A stretch of 5,554 bases of DNA, from NCBI GenBank assembly GCA_013042025.1, contig JABDQY010000268.1, positions 1 to 5,554 of the forward strand, read 5' to 3'. Under the pieces are notes generated by a model. That model was not told the origin of the DNA. It did not search any database and saw only the letters and a program-made list of their open reading frames with translations. This stretch comes from Bacteroidia bacterium (lineage in GTDB: Bacteria; Bacteroidota; Bacteroidia; NS11-12g; UBA9320). This document shows, in pieces, positions 1-5,554 of the stretch. The stretch's first letter is position 1, and each line of letters starts with the position of its first letter. Both the position numbers and the translations under genes were made by a program.

Positions 1-278
1 TGGAACGTTATAGAAGAGTTGCATATAAAAAATCACAGCATACTGACAATGCTATTCTAGTTTATCCCAATCCTTCACAAGGTCAATTTTTTATAAAAAA
101 TATTGCAAAAAAATCACATCTTAACATATTTGATTATCAAGGAGTTAAGGTTCATTCTGAAAGTATTCAGAAAAATAACATATTTCAGTGCAACGTTAAT
201 CTTACTTCAGGTATCTATATACTGGAGCTAGTAAACAGCGACGGTACATTTAAAAAGATCATAAGTATTACCCATTAA
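1..278 (+). CDS. C-terminal end of a secreted protein with a T9SS type A (Por) sorting domain (partial, 5' end outside window)
   Basis: The reading frame is open from the window's left edge (first whole codon at position 3) to TAA at 276-278 and gives 91 residues. The fragment has the classic layout of a type A T9SS sorting domain. It starts with a strand containing VYPNPSQGQFFI, continues with a middle strand LNIFDYQGVKV, and ends with NLTSGIYILELVNSDG followed by a short basic/hydrophobic tail KKIISITH. In this family the domain directs a Sec-exported protein through the outer membrane by T9SS and is usually removed, often with attachment to A-LPS. The functional part of the protein lies upstream of the window, so whether it is an enzyme or an adhesin cannot be said. 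The next gene begins 86 bases downstream on the same strand with no hairpin terminator between them, so cotranscription is possible. I am confident in the domain call and have no information on the rest. Confidence 0.9.
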   Translation, partial: ERYRRVAYKKSQHTDNAILVYPNPSQGQFFIKNIAKKSHLNIFDYQGVKVHSESIQKNNIFQCNVNLTSGIYILELVNSDGTFKKIISITH

Positions 279-364
279 ATGATGTAAAAATGATAGGAAA
301 TCAACCTCAAAACAATTATTTTAGCCCGTTAAAATTGAATAATCAACGACAATCACGTTTTATT

Positions 365-445
365 ATGTATAAATTCTTGAAAAAGAGCATGTTAGCACTA
401 CTATTTATCATTCCAATGGTATTTGGTAGTACTAAAGCAGAAGCT
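365..445 (+). other. Sec signal peptide of the giant protein
   Basis: The 27 residues from ATG 365 have a basic n-region (MYKFLKKS), a hydrophobic core (MLALLFIIPMVFG) and a polar c-region ending in A-E-A, which fits signal peptidase I with cleavage before Thr-His. The downstream gene shows the same arrangement, with A-S-A before Ser-His. The parallel supports both this cleavage site and the choice of ATG 365 over ATG 290. Confidence 0.85.
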
Positions 446-3400
446 ACTCACGTAATGGGGGCAGATATTACTTACAAGTGTATCGATACCTTAAAGTTTA
501 AAATTACTGTTAAATACTACCGTTGGTGTAATGGTGTATCCTTTAGTAATCCTTCTAGTGCAACTAGAATAAGGTGTGCCACTGGGGGTTCGGTTAATGT
601 TAGTTTAACTCTAGATAACATAAAGGAGATTACTCCTGTATGTGCAACCGCTTCTGGAGAATGTGTTCCTGCAAATACATGGGGAACTGGTGAAGGTATA
701 GAACAGCATACTTATACAGCTACCATTGATTTTAACACAACACCATTCAGTGCCCTAGCAAATTGCTGTAATATAATTATTGAAACAGGGCAGTGTTGTA
801 GAAACAGTAATATTAATACTGGTGCTGCAAATGCTAACTTTTATACATATGCTGAGCTTAACTTATGTAAAGCTCCTTGTAATAGTTCACCTGCACTAAC
901 ATCAGAACCAATTGCGATTTTATGTTGTAATCAACCATTCTTCTTTAATAATGGTGCATCTGACACTGCTGATTTTGACTCGCTATCATATTCATGGGCA
1001 AGTCCTTTAAGTGCATGGAATACGAATATCGGTTATAGTGGTACTTGGTACGCTTTCAATCACCCATTCCAAGCTTACTACCCTGGTACATTAACTCCTC
1101 CTTATGTTAATACAAACGCTAGTCCTCCAATTGGTATTTCAATTGACCCAGAGACTGGTGATATTATTTTAACTCCAACACGGTGTGATGAAGTTACGGT
1201 CGCCGTCATCGAGGTAAAAGAATGGCGGAAGGATAGTACAGGGAGTTATGAATTAATTGGTAGGACAAGGCGGGACATGCAATTTATAACGAAAACATGT
1301 CCGGATAATAATCCGCCTATTGTGAACGGACCGTATACTTATTCGGTGTGTGCAGGAAATCAGCTATGTTTTAATGTAACAACCAATGACGTTGTGTTCC
1401 AGCCACCACCTCCAGCAACGGCTCCACCACCTGACACGGTTAAAAACACTTGGAATAGAGGTATTCCAGGTGCAACTTATACAATTATTAATCCAACAGC
1501 GAGACTTCAAACTGGTCAGTTTTGTTGGACTCCAGGTATAGATCAAGCAAGTGATTTACCATATACTTTTACGGTAACTGCAAGAGATAATGCGTGTCCA
1601 CTTAATGCTGTTTCTGTTCGTTCATTTAAAGTGACTGTAAAACACAGAGCACAAGCTGAGCGTTTAATTGATACATTACCGTGTGGAGAATACGCCTTTG
1701 AAAGTGACCCAATTGATGGATTTAGGGGGACAGCCTCCTATCGTTGGGAAATTCTAGACAGTAATCGAAATCTTGTGTTGAACAAGAAAATTGCAAGATT
1801 CCAATCTACTGGTACATTCTTAAGTTTAAAACAACAAGATACAATCTTATTTAGACGTGGTGGTAAATACATTATTCAACATACCATTAATAATTCACCT
1901 CAGAATTGCCCTACAACATATTACGATACTTTAGTTGTTCCACCTTTACTTGAAGCTAATCTATCCCTCGGAAAAGATACTTTCATTTGTGCTGGGACTA
2001 ATCTAAGATTAGAACCTTACATATCTAACGCTACACCTCCTCTAACTTATCAATGGAGTACAATGGGTGTGCTAGACGATGGTACCTTTGTAAATAATGG
2101 AAGTTCTGGAATTGGAGATACATTAACCTATTTCGATTTGGTTGTATCCCAAGTACAATATGACACTGCTGTTAGTATTATTATTACTGATGGTATTGGG
2201 TGTACTTCTTCAGATACTGTTCAAGTGTACTTAAAAGCGAATCCAAAAGCGGTGTTACCGCCGGATCCACGAATTTGTACGTATGATAGTGTTCTAATTG
2301 TTCCTAATCTAGATACTGCCTATTGGGTGGATCAGCTTAATGGAGATACCTTAAAACAAGGTGATACTTTATGGAAAGAATGGTTCTATGATGGTAATCT
2401 AATTACTTTCAGTACTGATGATAGTGTTACTATCCACAAGCGTGGAGAATATGTACTTAGAGTATATGATAGTCTTGGTTGTGCTGATACAGACACTTTA
2501 TACCTTAATGTAAACGATACTGTTACAGCAGATGCTGGAATGGATCAAGAACTCTGTTTAAATGATACTATTTTCCTCGAAGCCAATGGTCTCGACACCT
2601 TTGGTACTGGAAAGTCGGGCGTATATATATGGTATAACATTACCAATATACCTCGAACAGGTTTAGGTAGTGCCACAAATCTTGAGTTTGTTGCAATAAA
2701 CGATGTCGAATATCAACTCGATCTCTCAATAAACGAAGGAGGCGTGACCTGTTATGACAGCGACTCTGTCTTTGTGAAAGTAAACCAACTACCTGTTATT
2801 AATATACGTGGAGATAAGGATATCTGTTGTGACTATGGTAATATTACCTTGAACTTTGATATTATAAGTCCGGCAGGAGGTTCATGGAGTTGCACAAAAT
2901 ATCCATTCCTTGTGTCAAACAATACGTATTATACAGATAGTGCATGTGGACTTATTAATGCACCAGACAAGTTTGTAAACACCGAAGTAACTTACACTTA
3001 TCAAGAACCTACAACTGGATGTATTAATTCTGATTCTCTTAATATCTTAGTAAACGCATTACCTGCACTTCTATTAGAACCAAAGGTTTTCTGTCAAGAT
3101 ATTAATGAATTCAGATTGAAAGATGAGATCGTTTTAAGTCCTGCTACGTTCTTAGGTTCTCCATCATGGGAATGCTTAGACTGTAATGGAAATGACTTCA
3201 GCAACATGTTAGTTGATAAATTGAATGTTGGTGGATTAACTGATTATTGGTTGGATATTAGCGAGAGTACTTACACCTTAGAAAATCCTGATAAAGATAC
3301 TATTGTTCTTGAATTCTCTTATACTAGTGAAAAAGGATGTAAGAGTAAGGATACAGTGTCTATAGAAATCTGGAAAGTTCCAAAAATTATATTCTCTTCA

Positions 3401-5026
3401 ATGCGAGATTTATGTTGGGATGAAGGAGAAATTTCTTTGAACGATTTAACTACAATCAATTTATTAGATGGAACTTGGAGTGTAATTGACACTACAGCTA
3501 GTCTGGGTTATGAACCTGGTGCAGATTTAGGTGGAATTACTGGTGATACTATTAATACTACCAATAGTGTTGAAACAAGACCAAACACAAAGCAATGGTT
3601 AATTAGATACTTCCATGATGCTACAGGTTGTCCTGTTTCAAATGATACAATATTAACTATCCATCCAATACCAACAGTAACTTTGACTGACTTAGACAGA
3701 CAACCACCAAGATATTGCGAGGTTGACCCTGATATAACATTGGGTGCTAACCCATCTAATGGTGTCTGGTCAAGTTCTGACCCAAGTGCCCTTGTAGGAA
3801 CTAATACATTTAGTCCTCAGAATGCAACTGTTAAAGGATCAGACATATGGTTCATATATGATTATACAAACCCAGCAACAGGTTGTTCAAATTCTGATAG
3901 TTTGTTCGCTATAGTTGAACCAAAACCATCTATCTCGCTACCTGCGGATACTGCATTCTGTAGACCTTTAGGACAGATGCAAACTTCATTAAACTTTGCG
4001 TTTGACGCACAGAACTATAGCAGTTTGTTTATGTTCCCTGTTGGACCTAATGCATCAAGAGCTTCATTAAGTGGAGTTGTTCCTACCCTAAATGTAGGAC
4101 TAACGCATCAAAATGATTCATCTGAGGTTTATACAATGTTTGTACAAGCAGAGCCAAATGGTAGTTGTCAAAGTGAAAGTGATGTATTTACCATCACAGT
4201 TCATCCGCGACCAGATGCATACATCACACCAAGTGATCCAAATGGATGTAATCCTGTAACTTCTGACTTCAATGTTACTTTCAATAACAATATTGATCCA
4301 GTAACTGCTCAATACAATTGGAATCTTGGAGATGGAAACACTTCAAGTATTGCATCGCCTACATCAACGTATTCGAATGATGGAACTACTCAAATAAGCT
4401 TAGTTGTAACTTCAGCTGAAGGCTGCGATACAACACTTACTAGCTCAATTGATGTATACCCTCTTCCAGTTGCTAACTTTGTTCCTAACCCGAACAATTA
4501 CACGACAGCTGCTTTACCTCGATTTACATTTGCAAATCAAAGTACGGTATCTAGTGTATTAGGTAGCACCTTAGAAAATCACTATTGGGATTTTGGAGAT
4601 CCATTTATCAATGATGATACGTCTACACTAACTGATCCTTCTTGGTTCTATAGTAATGATACGGCAGAGTACATTGTTAAGCTTGTAGTTGAAACTAACT
4701 ATGGCTGTAGAGATTCATTTACCTACCCTGTGGTAGTTGGTCCAGACCTCATTGTATTCATACCGAATGCATTTACACCAGAAACTTCTGGTCCGGAGGA
4801 AAATGAAACATTTGGACCAATAATTAGTGGTGAGAAACACATGGAACTTATTATCTTTAATAGATGGGGAGAAATTGTTTACGAGACCATTAAGAAAGAT
4901 GAGCAATGGGATGGAAATTACAAAGGTGTTCCTGCTCAACAAGATGTATATGCATATACACTGAAAGTTACTGCATTAAACGATGAAGTGTACACCTACA
5001 CTGGTACAATTACACTTATACGTTAA
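365..5026 (+). CDS. Giant modular T9SS type B cargo protein: N-terminal Cys-rich domain, Ig-like modules, two PKD domains, CHU_C sorting domain
   Basis: This is a 1553-residue surface or secreted protein, probably an adhesin or filament protein; no catalytic domain is visible. Residues 1-27 are a signal peptide (MYKFLKK, hydrophobic core, AEA before TH). Residues 28 to about 312 form a Cys-rich domain with THVMGADITYK, CCRN at 144-147 and RRDMQF at 302-307. Residues 315-427 are a He_PIG/Ig-like domain (FCWTPG, FTVTARDNACPLN). Residues 428-529 are a linker domain. Residues 530-1280 are about eight Ig-like modules. Residues 1281-1457 are two PKD domains (NWNLGDG, YWDFGDP). Residues 1461-1553 are a CHU_C/type B sorting domain (NAFTP, FNRWG, QWDG). 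The frame stays open to an ATG at 290, but that start adds 25 polar residues before the signal peptide, so I prefer ATG 365. No Shine-Dalgarno sequence is visible, as is usual in this phylum. A terminator follows the stop. Ligand and role are unknown; CHU_C also occurs on non-motility proteins, so gliding is not implied. Confidence 0.93.
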   Translation: MYKFLKKSMLALLFIIPMVFGSTKAEATHVMGADITYKCIDTLKFKITVKYYRWCNGVSFSNPSSATRIRCATGGSVNVSLTLDNIKEITPVCATASGECVPANTWGTGEGIEQHTYTATIDFNTTPFSALANCCNIIIETGQCCRNSNINTGAANANFYTYAELNLCKAPCNSSPALTSEPIAILCCNQPFFFNNGASDTADFDSLSYSWASPLSAWNTNIGYSGTWYAFNHPFQAYYPGTLTPPYVNTNASPPIGISIDPETGDIILTPTRCDEVTVAVIEVKEWRKDSTGSYELIGRTRRDMQFITKTCPDNNPPIVNGPYTYSVCAGNQLCFNVTTNDVVFQPPPPATAPPPDTVKNTWNRGIPGATYTIINPTARLQTGQFCWTPGIDQASDLPYTFTVTARDNACPLNAVSVRSFKVTVKHRAQAERLIDTLPCGEYAFESDPIDGFRGTASYRWEILDSNRNLVLNKKIARFQSTGTFLSLKQQDTILFRRGGKYIIQHTINNSPQNCPTTYYDTLVVPPLLEANLSLGKDTFICAGTNLRLEPYISNATPPLTYQWSTMGVLDDGTFVNNGSSGIGDTLTYFDLVVSQVQYDTAVSIIITDGIGCTSSDTVQVYLKANPKAVLPPDPRICTYDSVLIVPNLDTAYWVDQLNGDTLKQGDTLWKEWFYDGNLITFSTDDSVTIHKRGEYVLRVYDSLGCADTDTLYLNVNDTVTADAGMDQELCLNDTIFLEANGLDTFGTGKSGVYIWYNITNIPRTGLGSATNLEFVAINDVEYQLDLSINEGGVTCYDSDSVFVKVNQLPVINIRGDKDICCDYGNITLNFDIISPAGGSWSCTKYPFLVSNNTYYTDSACGLINAPDKFVNTEVTYTYQEPTTGCINSDSLNILVNALPALLLEPKVFCQDINEFRLKDEIVLSPATFLGSPSWECLDCNGNDFSNMLVDKLNVGGLTDYWLDISESTYTLENPDKDTIVLEFSYTSEKGCKSKDTVSIEIWKVPKIIFSSMRDLCWDEGEISLNDLTTINLLDGTWSVIDTTASLGYEPGADLGGITGDTINTTNSVETRPNTKQWLIRYFHDATGCPVSNDTILTIHPIPTVTLTDLDRQPPRYCEVDPDITLGANPSNGVWSSSDPSALVGTNTFSPQNATVKGSDIWFIYDYTNPATGCSNSDSLFAIVEPKPSISLPADTAFCRPLGQMQTSLNFAFDAQNYSSLFMFPVGPNASRASLSGVVPTLNVGLTHQNDSSEVYTMFVQAEPNGSCQSESDVFTITVHPRPDAYITPSDPNGCNPVTSDFNVTFNNNIDPVTAQYNWNLGDGNTSSIASPTSTYSNDGTTQISLVVTSAEGCDTTLTSSIDVYPLPVANFVPNPNNYTTAALPRFTFANQSTVSSVLGSTLENHYWDFGDPFINDDTSTLTDPSWFYSNDTAEYIVKLVVETNYGCRDSFTYPVVVGPDLIVFIPNAFTPETSGPEENETFGPIISGEKHMELIIFNRWGEIVYETIKKDEQWDGNYKGVPAQQDVYAYTLKVTALNDEVYTYTGTITLIR
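446..1300 (+). other. Cys-rich N-terminal domain of a CHU_C-associated family, shared with the downstream gene
   Basis: The domain covers residues 28 to about 312 of the protein. It begins THVMGADITYK right at the signal cleavage site, carries double cysteines (CC at residues 134-135, 144-145 and 187-188), and ends with a VAVIEVKEW...RRDMQF stretch. From memory of the family, Bacteroidota proteins with CHU_C ends often start with [ST]HIVGGE-like sequence and contain a CCRN motif and an RRDxQF end; I know of no assigned biochemical function. The same opening pattern recurs in the gene at 5101. Many cysteines in an exported domain suggest disulfide bonds, but I cannot assign the pairs. Confidence 0.75.
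1307..1645 (+). other. He_PIG/Ig-like domain with a proline-rich loop
   Basis: Residues 315-427 read NNPPIVNGPYTYSVCAGNQ at the start, then FCWTPGIDQASDLPYTFTV, ARDNACPLN and a closing FKVTV strand. The W-T-P followed by a Y-T-F-T-V-T-A-R-D strand is the usual signature of cadherin-like or He_PIG β-sandwich domains in surface proteins. A QPPPPATAPPPD loop (1400-1435) interrupts it where relatives, as I recall them, have a short acidic loop. Function is structural or adhesive by inference. Confidence 0.6.
1952..4204 (+). repeat. Tandem array of about eight diverged Ig-like modules, each with a Cys near its start and a Cys near its end
   Basis: Residues 530 to about 1280 form a protein-level repeat that is not evident as direct repeats in the DNA. 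Each module opens with a D/P-x-x-x-C-type strand, ends with a G-C-x-x-x-D-[ST]-[VLI] strand or close variant, and joins the next by a short x-P-hydrophobic linker (NQLPVI, NALPAL, WKVPKI, HPIPTV, EPKPSI, HPRPDA). The cysteines, numbered from ATG 365, pair naturally as 542/613, 638/706, 731/796, 821 or 822/886, 910/992, 1017/1089, 1118/1174 and 1199/1268, with spacings of 56-82 residues. Modules 4 and 5 have two extra cysteines each (843 and 861; 937 and 940). The pattern fits stacked β-sandwich domains forming a stalk. The pairing is inferred from periodicity. Confidence 0.7.
4205..4735 (+). other. Two consecutive PKD domains
   Basis: Residues about 1281-1457 contain two PKD-type β-sandwiches. 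The first has YNWNLGDGN, followed by a STYSNDGTTQISLVVTSAEGC strand pair (C1295 and C1354). The second has HYWDFGDP, then WFYSNDTAEYIVKLVVETN and GC (C1448, with no partner cysteine at its start). The W-x-[FL]-G-D-x plus Y...V.L.V pattern is diagnostic of PKD domains, which are common just before CHU_C in Bacteroidota surface proteins. Confidence 0.85.
4745..5023 (+). other. CHU_C / T9SS type B sorting domain
   Basis: The last 93 residues start with DLIVFIPNAFTP, contain IIFNRWGEIVYE and QWDGNYKG, and end VYAYTLKV...YTYTGTITLIR. This series of motifs is the gliding-motility-associated C-terminal domain, the type B signal for T9SS export, named after Cytophaga hutchinsonii proteins. It is complete and runs to the stop codon, so the giant gene is not truncated at its 3' end. 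Confidence 0.93.
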
Positions 5027-5050
5027 CTAATAAACACACCTATACATGAG

Positions 5051-5078
5051 GAAAAGGAAACTTCGGTTTCCTTTTTTT
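5051..5078 (+). terminator. Intrinsic terminator with cUUCGg tetraloop
   Basis: A ten-base perfect stem (5052-5061, AAAAGGAAAC, with 5066-5075, GTTTCCTTTT) closes a TTCG loop with a C-G closing pair, the unusually stable UUCG tetraloop. The 3' arm runs into T's to 5078. It lies 25 bases after the giant gene's stop, so it should end that transcript. It is AT-rich at the stem base, so some readthrough into the next gene is possible. Confidence 0.9.
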
Positions 5079-5080
5079 CG

Positions 5081-5088
5081 TATATTTG
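5081..5088 (+). promoter_or_regulatory. Candidate Bacteroidota -7 promoter box (TATATTTG) for the downstream gene
   Basis: TATATTTG matches the TAnnTTTG -7 consensus of Bacteroidota σABfr-type promoters exactly. It lies just after the terminator and 12 bases before the TTG start at 5101. No convincing TTG -33 element is seen at the usual distance; that stretch is occupied by the terminator hairpin. If used, transcription would start only a few bases before the gene, giving a near-leaderless mRNA. An eight-base AT-rich match could also be chance. Confidence 0.4.
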
Positions 5089-5100
5089 TTAATAGCCGTT

Positions 5101-5554
5101 TTGAAATATTTATTCGCCATATTGAGTTTGTTATTCGCCTTTACAGCTAGTGCTAGCCACTTAGTTGGAGGAGAAATCACGTACAAATATGTAGCAAATA
5201 ATTCCTATGAGGTACTAGTAACACTTTACCGAGACTGTATGGACTCAAAACTAGGTGGTACCGGAGGAGGATCTTCTACCTCCAATTCTGCTGACTTGGA
5301 AGAAGTATACCTAAGAACGATTTCGAGTACATGTGGCAACACCAGCGTTGGAAAAATAACACTCACCAAATTAGGCTATACAGATATAACTGCTATTTGT
5401 AATACGGCAAGTTCTAAATGCGAAACAAACAGTAATTATGGATACGGTATTGAAGCACATTATTACAAAGGGTTAGTTGATTTTGACAACTATTCTCAAT
5501 ACAATGGTTGCTCCTTCCAAATTTTCTTCGATAAAGCTGAGAGAAGCAATAGCT
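5101..5554 (+). CDS. Tandem paralogue of the giant protein's N-terminal region, signal peptide plus SHLVGGEITYK domain (partial, 3' end outside window)
   Basis: The frame is open from 5050 to the window's right edge. It has no ATG or GTG before the signal peptide, so I chose TTG 5101. This gives MKYLFAILSLLFAFTASA, a well-formed signal peptide with Lys at position 2; TTG 5086 is the alternative but puts five hydrophobic residues before the Lys. Cleavage after A-S-A leaves SHLVGGEITYKY, which aligns with THVMGADITYKC of the preceding gene. Further matches are VTLYRDC with VKYYRWC, DITAICNTASSKC with EITPVCATASGEC, and GYGIEAHYYKGLVDF with GEGIEQHTYTATIDF. A Gly/Ser-rich stretch (KLGGTGGGSSTSNS) sits where the other protein has NGVSFSNPSS. 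The CCRN motif is not conserved (DKAERSNS here). The 151 codons present show no frameshift. By analogy the full protein may carry a T9SS signal, but its C-terminus is not visible. Confidence 0.85.
   Translation, partial: MKYLFAILSLLFAFTASASHLVGGEITYKYVANNSYEVLVTLYRDCMDSKLGGTGGGSSTSNSADLEEVYLRTISSTCGNTSVGKITLTKLGYTDITAICNTASSKCETNSNYGYGIEAHYYKGLVDFDNYSQYNGCSFQIFFDKAERSNS

Noticed and set aside
279..364. Possible promoter or leader RNA for the giant gene
   Set aside because: The 86-base gap has no TAnnTTTG box, no stable hairpin and no ribosome-binding site that I can defend.
1364..1546. Minus-strand open frame of 60 codons
   Set aside because: It lies wholly inside the well-supported plus-strand He_PIG-like coding region. 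It is rich in Trp, Arg and Cys as expected of an antisense shadow, and shows no recognisable motif.
4118..4312. Minus-strand open frame of 64 codons
   Set aside because: It is antisense to the eighth module and first PKD domain, with no plausible domain or start context.
4715..4942. Minus-strand open frame of 75 codons
   Set aside because: It is antisense to the CHU_C domain, whose plus-strand motifs are unambiguous.
5110..5139. Direct repeat TTATTCGCC twice in the signal-peptide region
   Set aside because: It encodes Leu-Phe-Ala twice in a low-complexity hydrophobic segment; chance is enough to explain it.
5046..5150. Short plus-strand frame from ATG 5046, rich in Arg, Lys and Phe
   Set aside because: It reads through the terminator hairpin in a different frame from the signal peptide and stops after about 34 codons. 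I considered it as an ATG joined to the downstream gene by a frameshift, but TTG 5101 explains the gene without one.
1..5554. Insertion sequence, CRISPR array, tRNA or rRNA, or phage genes
   Set aside because: I saw no terminal inverted repeats, transposase motifs, regularly spaced direct DNA repeats or tRNA-like sequence. The modules at 1952-4204 repeat only at protein level.

Overview
The window looks like chromosomal DNA from a low-GC member of the Bacteroidota. The evidence is protein content: three consecutive plus-strand genes that all appear to encode exported proteins of the type IX secretion system (T9SS) world. One ends in a type A (Por) sorting domain, one ends in a type B (CHU_C, gliding-motility-associated) sorting domain, and one starts with a signal peptide plus an N-terminal domain that accompanies CHU_C proteins. 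A TAnnTTTG promoter-like box and the absence of clear Shine-Dalgarno sequences also fit this phylum. I cannot name the genus.

Layout. Positions 1-278 hold the last 91 codons of a secreted protein with a type A sorting domain. An 86-base gap with no visible terminator follows. Positions 365-5026 hold one very large gene (1553 aa from my preferred start). It encodes a signal peptide, a cysteine-rich N-terminal domain, an Ig/He_PIG-like domain, a linker domain, a tandem series of about eight Ig-like modules each with a Cys near its start and a Cys near its end, two PKD domains, and the CHU_C signal. A strong intrinsic terminator with a cUUCGg tetraloop lies at 5051-5078. A perfect TAnnTTTG box follows it, then a third gene that runs off the window. 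That gene has no ATG or GTG available and probably starts at TTG 5101. It is a diverged tandem paralogue of the big gene's N-terminal region.

How they fit together. All three products should cross the inner membrane by Sec. The first two carry C-terminal signals for T9SS, which would take them to the cell surface or the medium. The large protein has the architecture of an adhesin or surface-filament protein. No enzyme domain is visible, so its ligand is unknown. The tandem paralogue suggests local duplication of a surface-protein family. The points most worth a second look are the duplicated N-terminal domain with loss of a CC pair in the downstream copy, the periodic cysteine-paired modules with D-[ST]-[VLI] motifs locked behind the second cysteine, the compact terminator/promoter/TTG-start junction, and a short patch of foreign-looking codon use. 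I see no mobile element, CRISPR array or RNA gene.
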